A stretch of DNA of 64,000 bases from Ligustrum vulgare (taxonomy: Eukaryota > Streptophyta > Magnoliopsida > Lamiales > Oleaceae), in contig OY743190.1 of the NCBI GenBank assembly GCA_963555705.1, positions 35,136,929 through 35,200,928 of the forward strand, written 5' to 3'. The notes under the pieces are model-generated. The model saw nothing but the letters and a program-made list of their open reading frames with translations. It searched no databases and was not told where the DNA came from. This document shows positions 56,440 through 64,000 of this stretch, one piece after another. The translations under genes were made by a program, and so were the position numbers. The stretch's first letter is position 1. Each line of letters begins with the position of its first letter.

Positions 56440-57572
56440 ACCATGAGCCTCTTAGTATCCCACCATCTTTCCATGATTCCATCTTCCTTAATATCAAGGA
56501 AACATGCTTTTTACCTATCGTAAAAAATAGCCCTTTACATTTTTTGATAACAATTAGGGAAAAGAAAGTGAAACATTCCCGGGGAAAAATACCCCCTCCT
56601 CGCGATCCCTTAAATTATTGATTCCTCATAGTTGATTTTGAATTATCTTATGGAGCAAGCTAGTCAATTATATCTTTCTTATAGAGTTCTCAAAAGGTCA
56701 CTTTCATACGATAGTCAGCATTTTGTGCTTCGATTGTCAAAGATCTGTTAAACTGCTCTACGAATAACACCTGCCTCAGCACACAATTCACCACCCTAGG
56801 ACAAGTGCGACATTGTTTAATTCAAGATAATTAGGGAAAAATGAACAAATACCCTGTTTCTTAGGATGATACATTCATACATTATTTCTCACCCCTCCTT
56901 TTATTGTATAAGTTTTCCCTGTTTTAGTTTGCCCATAATCAAAGACAATGCAGTAGAATCCCTCAAGCATTTCTCAAATAGTATCGTCACTCAACATAAT
57001 TTTGTACAATGATACAATATACATAAGACTTAAATGCAATCTACTTTTTTAACTCTACTAACAATTGCAAATTTGAGAGCATAACAGATAAAGTGGAGTC
57101 TCTTTTATTTTCATTACTGGAGATAACTTTTGGCACATTTGCCCTTTGTTCATCATCACTCTATGACATAAAATTAAATTCAAACAAAACTGTCGACATA
57201 GTAGAAATAAGCCATTTAAATAAAATCGAAAAGAAAAGTTCATAAATGGAGTGTTCTCACCTGCAACACTATCGATGTACAGACAAATTTAGGCCTAATT
57301 AAAGTGGGAAATGTGTTTGTTTAATTTTGACATGGATTTCAATTTGCTTGCCTTACATTTATAATTTTAAATATGTATCAGGTATAACTTTCCATGTTTA
57401 TGAGTTAAAACCTAAAAGCAGAAATCCATAATTTACTGATTAACATTAAAAAGAATAAATGAAAACCTGGAAGACTCACCTGCATCTTAGCAGAACCTGT
57501 ACATTGACCTCTTTATCTTTGTCCCGACAATATGAATTCCACTCAGATCCTCTTGAATGAGGCCCACATCTC

Positions 57573-57785
57573 TCAGGAAATGGAACAAAAAATGATGATG
57601 AAGATGGCGAACCCGTCCAGTAGCTTGACTACAACATGATGGGTCTTCAAACTGGACCTAATTCCTTCATTTATGATACCTCTATGAACCGGCCCAAACG
57701 CTTCTTTACCAAGAAAATTACTGGATGAAAAGTTCCGAGCAATCACTTTCGGTTCTTGAAGTGTAAATACATAAAGATAATCCAA
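57573..57785 (-). pseudogene. Receptor-like cytoplasmic kinase fragment (RIPK/PBL-like)
   Basis: The minus-strand reading contains VFTLQEPKVIARNFSSSNFL, then GKEAFGPVHRG and VVVKLLDG: the N-terminal lobe of a plant RLCK, where the family has a GEGGFGPVHKG glycine loop and an AVKLLD lysine strand. Here the loop is mutated (GKEAFG) and the sequence leaves the kinase after about 50 residues into unrelated sequence. It is a truncated, captured exon inside Helitron C, not a working kinase. The subfamily is inferred from motif resemblance. Confidence 0.75.
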
Positions 57786-60700
57786 AAATCAAAAAATTAT
57801 CAAAGCACGATAAAAAATAATTTAAATTAACTGTATAAAGTAATCAATAATCTACTATATTACGTAATAAAGAATCTAAAAAAAGAAAATAGCAGAAAAA
57901 ATTCGGAACATCAACCATCCATCAATTCATTAAAAACACTGGTCCACATTAAAGGAAAGATTTTGGACTTGGAACCAAGCAAAATGGAACAAAACCTAAA
58001 TCAAAATTCGGAAATTACAGGCCATAAATTACAAGAAATGGCTAGATCTGAAGCAATTAAAATTAAGAAAACAGCTTAAAAAATTGAAAGATAGTTACCA
58101 GTATGGATCACCAAACAATTGTCCTGAATACGAATAGATCTTCGATCAGAAAAATTTTTTGCCAAAAATTGGTGAGCTCAAAACTTTCAGTAAAAATAAT
58201 CAATAGATAAACCGAAATTTGTGGAAAAAAATTAACCTAGTTCGGAGCAGACATTGAATCAACTCAAAAAAATTACCTTACTTCGAAGAAGACAGTGAAT
58301 CAACTCACCACGATAGCGATCTTTAATTTGGGACAACAAACAGAAAAAGAATACATTTCTTAAATACAAAATGAAAAATGGAACAATCAAAAAAGAAAGA
58401 CAAAATGAACTACATACACATGGATGATCTCAAGCCACCATGAAGTCGCGAGGAAAGGTGAAGGTGATGGGATCGTCGGGAACGAGAAGAGAAATCGAAA
58501 GTGGCGGAAACGAAAAAGAGAAACGAAGCGGCGGGGTGTTAGGTTTATGTTTTGGAGAGAAATGAGAGTATTTTCTCTCTCTTATCCCTTTCACTTCTGG
58601 GCAAATACAAGTAAATGCACATGCTATGCACATAATGTATATACATACAATCAATGCACTTAATAGCGTTAGTGATTTTTTATCCTTTTTTAAGGCATCC
58701 TTTTAAAGTCACAATTAATACTATTTTTAAGATCATATTTGCAAGATGTAATTGAATTTGAAACCTGGACAAAGTAGAGCATAAAAAATATGTTGGCAAC
58801 TTAATCTTACAATATGTGCTGGCATATCAAGTGCACTACATAGTTGATTACAAAAGTAGAAAAGTAAACTAATTGAATGTAAATTGCATAAGAGAAGCAT
58901 AATTAATACCAGAAAACATAATTTACAAAATGTGAACAAGATAACAATTACAAGTAAAAATGGTTGTGGGTATACACATTCTATATATGTAAATAATCAA
59001 AGATCTATATCCATCCTACAATCATAGCTCAATAAAAATTATAACATATAAATGAAAAAAAAAAAGAAATCCTAAATAAATGTGGATATAAATTTTTGAT
59101 GCATTTTTTTTTTTTTATCCAAATGCGAGCAGCTACTGACATAGGAGAACATGTATTAATTACACAAGTGCCCCTTGAGCAAATTCATGGAAAAAGAGAT
59201 TTCAAATGCATCTAATTACCATAAAACAAGTAGACTAATTTAGGTTTACCAAATGAGAAATAAATCTAAAGTTCGTCAATTGCACAAAAGCAATAACTTA
59301 AACCTGAATGCCAAAATGATTTACAGCGAGGTGGTCCATGAGAAAACCAACTAATTATCTACTCGTTTCCAAATTTATTATTTCTTTTAATGAATGAGCA
59401 AAACCATTCTGTTTAACATTTCTCGGAATTGCTCAAATCTTCCTTCTCTAATTGCTTATCTTATCAACCAAAAGAATTCCAAATAGTTGTTATGTGTTCA
59501 ATGGTGCAATAGAAAGTAGTCAACAGAATATATCTTTTCTTCTACCATTTTATTTTAAAAACTCATAAACTTCAACACGGTGAATAGAAATAGTCAACAG
59601 AATATATGTCCACGTTCTAAAAGTTATTCCTAACTTCATTTGATGTTGCTTTGAAGAATTTCTCTGCACTGAAAGAGGATCCTATTAACTCTTGGAATTT
59701 CCAGCCACTAAATTTAAAGCAATAAATGTACCAAATTTTAAGTATGTGAGACTAAATCTGGAAAAGTATAGTGAGAAACTAAATTGAAGTGTTCCACACA
59801 AATTATGAATTAAGTAAAGTCAACCAACTTGCTCCATTCAAAATGATATTAAATACTGATGCAACAAAACAAACTCAAAATGATTATATATGTTAGTTCA
59901 GACTCTAGACCATAATAAATCCAAGAATTAATATCTAAGATTCTAAATATAACATCAATAATCATATTCACCAAAACCTAATCCAAGAAACCACCATTTA
60001 GAAATATTACTTACACTGTAGTCAGTTTAACAAAAAACACCAGGATTGTTGAGATGCCCAACTGAAAACCCAGCCAAGAAATAATATGAAATCCAAATTA
60101 CTACATTGGCACAAATCAATTCAATTCAAAATAATAATAAAAAAATCTTTAAGATATTAAATTATCAACACAATTAAATTGAAATTCATATTCCATTACC
60201 AAGCTTGCATAAATAATTACAAAATCAAGTATGATATATATATATACACATACTGAGAGACTATGTTCATGTAGTTCGGCAGGGACAGAGTCAGAGGTGG
60301 ACTGGTGGCGGTTCTTGAATATTCAGTTGAGTCCCTTTTCAAAAACCTCTAATCCAAGTTCTAATGTACTCACTTCAAGAATATGCTATTTCCAAACCTG
60401 CATAAGCAATGAAATTAAGATTAATGATTCACCACTTTGAAGAAAAACAAATTTGTAAAAGTTTCAGAAGTGAAATACCAATTAGCGTGTTGTCTGTTGA
60501 TGTTGATTTTGGAGGTTAACGAAATCGAAGACCTCGAAACAAAAATAGAAAAAAGGACAACACACACGACCACAAAATTACCTCGATCGGATCGGACACT
60601 AAATCCACTAATCACGGCACCGCACTTCTATTTCTGCAAAAAAAAAATGAACGATTTGTAAGGGAAAAAGGAACGATTTGTAAGGGAAAAACGAAATCGA

Positions 60701-60984
60701 AAACCTAGAAACAAAATTTAGGTAAAAGTACACACAGCGCGAGCACTCAGTCGATGAAAGATATGGTGCTCCATAGCGAGATGACTAGGCTGGAGGGAAG
60801 GCGATGCAACCGGAAGATGTCGATAGAGAGAGATCAGCCACGGCGCCTTTTGAGGAGCGAAAGAGAAGCTGATGGGTATAAAGAGAAATGACGATGCAAC
60901 TACATTAGGTCTCGTTATTCAGTACCCACACATAGCCAAAACGACGTCGGTATGGTTGAAAAATCTACAGTATTTTACCTTAGA
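57786..60984. other. Remainder of Helitron C
   Basis: Mostly AT-rich and without recognisable genes. GC-richer patches near 58430-58560 and 60740-60890 carry Arg/Lys/Glu-rich short frames that could be 5' ends of other captured genes, not identifiable by eye. Confidence 0.4.
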
Positions 60985-61004
60985 CTCTTATTATATAGTG
61001 TAGA

Positions 61005-63544
61005 TATGGCATGCTAGGCTTGGACATGTTAATATGACTTCTATTAAAAAATTCATAAGTTTAGGAAATATTCCTAAGACAGAAAAATATCCAACCGCTA
61101 AATGTGAAACATGTGTTGAATCTAAATTTGCTAGAAAACCATTTCCTAAAGTTGATAGAACTACTTCATTATTAAGTTTAATACATTCTGATCTTTGTGA
61201 TTTAAAAGGATATGTTACTCGTGGTGGAAATAAGTATTTTATTACTTTTATTGATGATTATTCCCGATATTGTTATGTTTATCTCCTTAAGAGCAAAGAT
61301 GAAAGTTTTACTAAATTTATTTCCTATAAAACTGAAGTTGAAAAGCAGCTTGATAAAACTATCAAAGTCTTAAGATCTGATAGGGGAGGAGAATATACTG
61401 GGGATTTTGAAAAATTTTGTGTTAATAATGGTATCATTCATGAAGTTACACCCCCTTACTCTCCCCAGTCTAACGGGATAGCTGAACGGAAAAATAGAAC
61501 TCTTAAAGATATGGTCATTTCAATGCTAAATTCTTCTGGAATGCCTTTTCACGTGTGGGGGGAAGCTCTTCTTACTGCTTCTTATATTCTTAATAGAATT
61601 CCTAGTAAGAAAAATGATAAGTCCCCTTATGAAATGTGGAAGGGTAGAGCACCTTCTTATAAATATCTTAAAGTGTGGGGGTGTTTTGCTAAAGCTTCTA
61701 TTCCAGCACCTAAGAGAACTAAGATTAGTCCTAAAACTGTAGATTGTGTTTTTATTGGCTATGCTCTTCATAGTAAAGCCTACAGATTTTTAGTCATTGA
61801 CTAAAAAAATAGCCTTATTGATAAAAACACAATTTTTGAAACCAGAGATGCTGAATTTTTTGAAAATCGATTTCCTTTTAAAGAAAAATCTGAAGGACCT
61901 AGTAGTTCTATTAGTGTGACTCCTAGAGTAAGAGAGGAGCCCTATGAATTAGAAGAAGCTGAAATTCGAAGAAGCAAAAGACCAAGGACTGCAACATCTT
62001 TTGGTCCTAAATTTTTGACCTACTTAGTAGAGGATGATCCTAATACTTTTGGTGAAGCCATAGCTTCGCCAGATTCCATCTTTTGGAAGGAAGCCATAAA
62101 TAGTGAATACGATTTTATTGTTTCTAATAACACTTGGGAGCTGGTAGATTTACCTAAAGGATGTAAGCCAATCAGATGCAAATGGTTGTTTAAGAAGAAA
62201 TTTAAGGCCGATGGTTCTGTTGATAAGTTCAAAGCACGACTTGTAGCTAAAGGATATAGACAAAAAGAAGGAGTCGACTTCTTTGATACTTATTCACCTG
62301 TGACTAGGATTACCTCTATTAGGATATTAATTGCTATTGCTTCTTTATATGATCTTATTATTCATCAAATGGATGTCAAAATAGCGTTTTTAAATGGAGA
62401 CTTAGAAGAGGAGATTACATGGACCAACCTGAGGGATTTGTTGTAGAAGGCCTAGATGATAAAGTATGTAGACTTAAAATCTCTTTATGGCCTTAAACAA
62501 GCTCCTAAGCAATGACATGAAAAATTTGATAATGTTTTGACATCTAGTGGTTATGTTATAAATGAAGCTGATAAATGTATATATAGCAAATTTGAAAATA
62601 ATTGTGGTGTGATCATTTGCTTATATGTTGATGATATACTGATTATGGGAACTAGTTTAGATGTGATTAATAAGACTAAGCAGTTTCTGAAAAAGCACTT
62701 CGAGATGAAAGATATGGGTCTTGCTGATGTTATTTTAGGAATTAAAATATTAAGAAATTCTGATGGAATCACTTTAATCCAATCTCATTATGTGGAGAAA
62801 GTGCTTAAGAAATTTAGTCAATATAATTGTGTTCCTGCTAAAACACCTTATGATGCAAGTATACATTTAAGAAAACACTCAGGTCCTGGTGTTTCTACGT
62901 TAGATTATGCTAGAGTGATTGGTAGTCTCATGTATCTCATGAATTGCACAAGACCTGATATTGCATATGCGGTGAGTAGACTAAGCATATATACTAGTAA
63001 TCCTAATGGTGAACATTGGGAGGCTCGTATTCGTGTATTGAGGTATTTGAGATACACTCTAGATTGGGGAATACATTATACCAAATTTCCTGCTGTACTA
63101 GAGGGATATTGTGATGCTAATTGGATTTCGGATACGAATGAAACCAAATCTACGAGTGGATATGTTTTCACTTTGGCTGGCGGTGCTGTATCATGGAAAT
63201 CCACAAAGCAAACCTGCATTGCGAGATCTACTATGGAGTCTGAATTCATAGCTTTAGATAAAGCAGGTGAGGAGGCTGAATGGTTAAGGAATTTCCTTAC
63301 GGATGTTCCTTTGTGTTAAAACCACTTCCAACTATTTCGAGAGCAAAATTCATCCTACAATGGAAAGTCTAGACATATCCGTAGGAGGCACAATACTGTG
63401 CGTCAGCTGCTTAAAGATGGGGTTATAGCTATTGACTATGTAAAGTCAAGTGATAATATTGCTGACCCATTAACCAAAGGATTAGCTAGAGAGCTAATTC
63501 AGAAAACATCGAGGGAGATGAGGCTAAAGCCTATTAGAAAATAG
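61005..63544 (+). pseudogene. Copia integrase, reverse transcriptase and RNase H
   Basis: Continues from 55469. GAG-pre-integrase WHARLGHVN and CETCVESKFARKPF; integrase core with LIHSDLCDLKG, FIDDYSRY, LRSDRGGEY and NGIAERKNRTL (D-D-E). RT runs from about 62040 with CKWLFKKKFKADG, HQMDVKIAFLNGDLEE and [11 protein letters not shown]. RNase H has [18 protein letters not shown] and [13 protein letters not shown]. Damage: TAA at 61802, a 1-nt then 2-nt loss in 62410-62490, a TGA at about 62515 (Trp codon), and a deletion/frameshift after 63319; the last segment reads SRHIRRRHNTVRQLLKDG and ends at TAG 63542. Confidence 0.93.
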
Positions 63545-64000
63545 ATCATCTATAAGGGAAACCCAACCTTGCGAATGGAGATCCCATGGACAAGGTTCAA
63601 TGGGACAACAAAGTTATTGGAGTGATCTGTGGGGGGTACTACATTGGATTTATTCTAAACCCCTCCCTATGATGTTGTAGTACCAACTGTATTGGTTAGA
63701 GGATGAGCTAATGCTCTTAATGCTTACTATAGCTGTTATCAGTGGGGTGTTTAGATACAGTACACTCTTGATAGAAGCACCTATTTGAGTGTGGAAGTGG
63801 ACCGCTTCCTATGAGAATTAAGGCTAATTTTCTAGAGTACTCAAAGAAACTGGGAAAGTTCATGGCCGAAATGAACACAACCGCAAGAACTCAATGATTG
63901 TCTTAAAAATTATGTGTGTCTTCTATTGTCCAAGTTTGCAATAATAATTGATGAGTTCAAGATATAATTCACTCTACAATTAGCAAACTCGATAGAATAT
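63545..64000 (+). other. Copia 3' untranslated region
   Basis: No coding sequence. A purine-rich CTGTGGGGGGTAC near 63628 is a polypurine-tract candidate, but no LTR homologous to 53461-54069 follows before the window ends. Confidence 0.5.

Larger units (their letters stand above)
55470..61004 (-). mobile_element. Helitron C carrying host-gene fragments
   Basis: On the minus strand it begins TCTACACTATATAATAAGAG (61004 downward) and ends with the hairpin CACGTGCGTTGCACGTG (as read on plus, 55480-55496) and CTAG (55470-55473), between A and T. The copia frame is restored precisely when 55470-61004 is removed. No Rep/helicase ORF is present in 5.5 kb, so it is non-autonomous. It includes an RLCK exon fragment on the same strand (57573-57785), a 50-bp direct duplication and GC-richer exon-like patches near 58430-58560 and 60740-60890. 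Confidence 0.92.
53461..64000 (+). mobile_element. Ty1/copia element, interrupted by Helitron C, runs off the window
   Basis: Putative 5' LTR 53461-54069, gag-protease 54131-55469, then (after the Helitron) integrase, RT and RNase H 61005-63544, and a 3' untranslated region to the window edge. The 3' LTR is not present. The polyprotein has a few stops and shifts, so this copy is inactive. The Helitron split is exact: codons on both sides join in frame. Confidence 0.88.

Overview
The window is nuclear DNA of a flowering plant, most likely a eudicot. Evidence is the AT-rich noncoding background, GT-AG introns, and plant-type Tat, Athila-like and copia retrotransposons, a plant L1-type LINE, plant Mutator-like elements (MULEs), Helitrons with CTAG ends and a Stowaway MITE. 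I find no intact host gene, no tRNA or rRNA gene and no prokaryotic feature. Almost everything recognisable is a transposable element (TE) or a host-gene scrap carried inside one.

Left third (1-30289): one minus-strand LINE was opened by three separate insertions. (1) A Tat-lineage Ty3/gypsy element (110-14440) carries an antisense gene, and was itself hit by a copia-type solo LTR (5244-7177). (2) A non-autonomous Athila-like element (18325-23563) lacks its 3' LTR. (3) A minus-strand Helitron (23639-29668) contains a plus-strand Helitron (25477-28683), which contains a deleted MULE (25836-27594). Removing the last two restores the LINE reading frame; the Tat junction is explained apart from a short, imperfect target duplication.

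Middle (30300-46500): small MITEs and a gypsy-type solo LTR (34331-35950) lie in AT-rich sequence. Then comes a decayed minus-strand copia element (about 37600-46480) holding two MULEs only 31 bp apart. One is a Pack-MULE-like element with a perfect 9-bp target duplication and a captured exon-like segment (38420-39396). The other is an apparently complete autonomous MULE (39428-43946) whose three predicted exons encode an uninterrupted 868-residue transposase.

Right third (47000-64000): an unusual long-inverted-repeat element built on degenerate AGGTCAC arrays (about 46985-50310), a TIR MITE (50530-51401) and a relic hAT transposase (51782-53345). A copia element follows (from about 53461 past the right edge), split by a 5.5-kb Helitron (55470-61004) that carries a receptor-like cytoplasmic kinase fragment.

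The elements do not form a pathway. Their value is as a layered insertion record: exact TSDs and exact Helitron A|T junctions give relative order. The active-looking components are the MULE at 39428-43946 and perhaps its deletion derivatives. All calls come from reading the sequence; no database search was possible.
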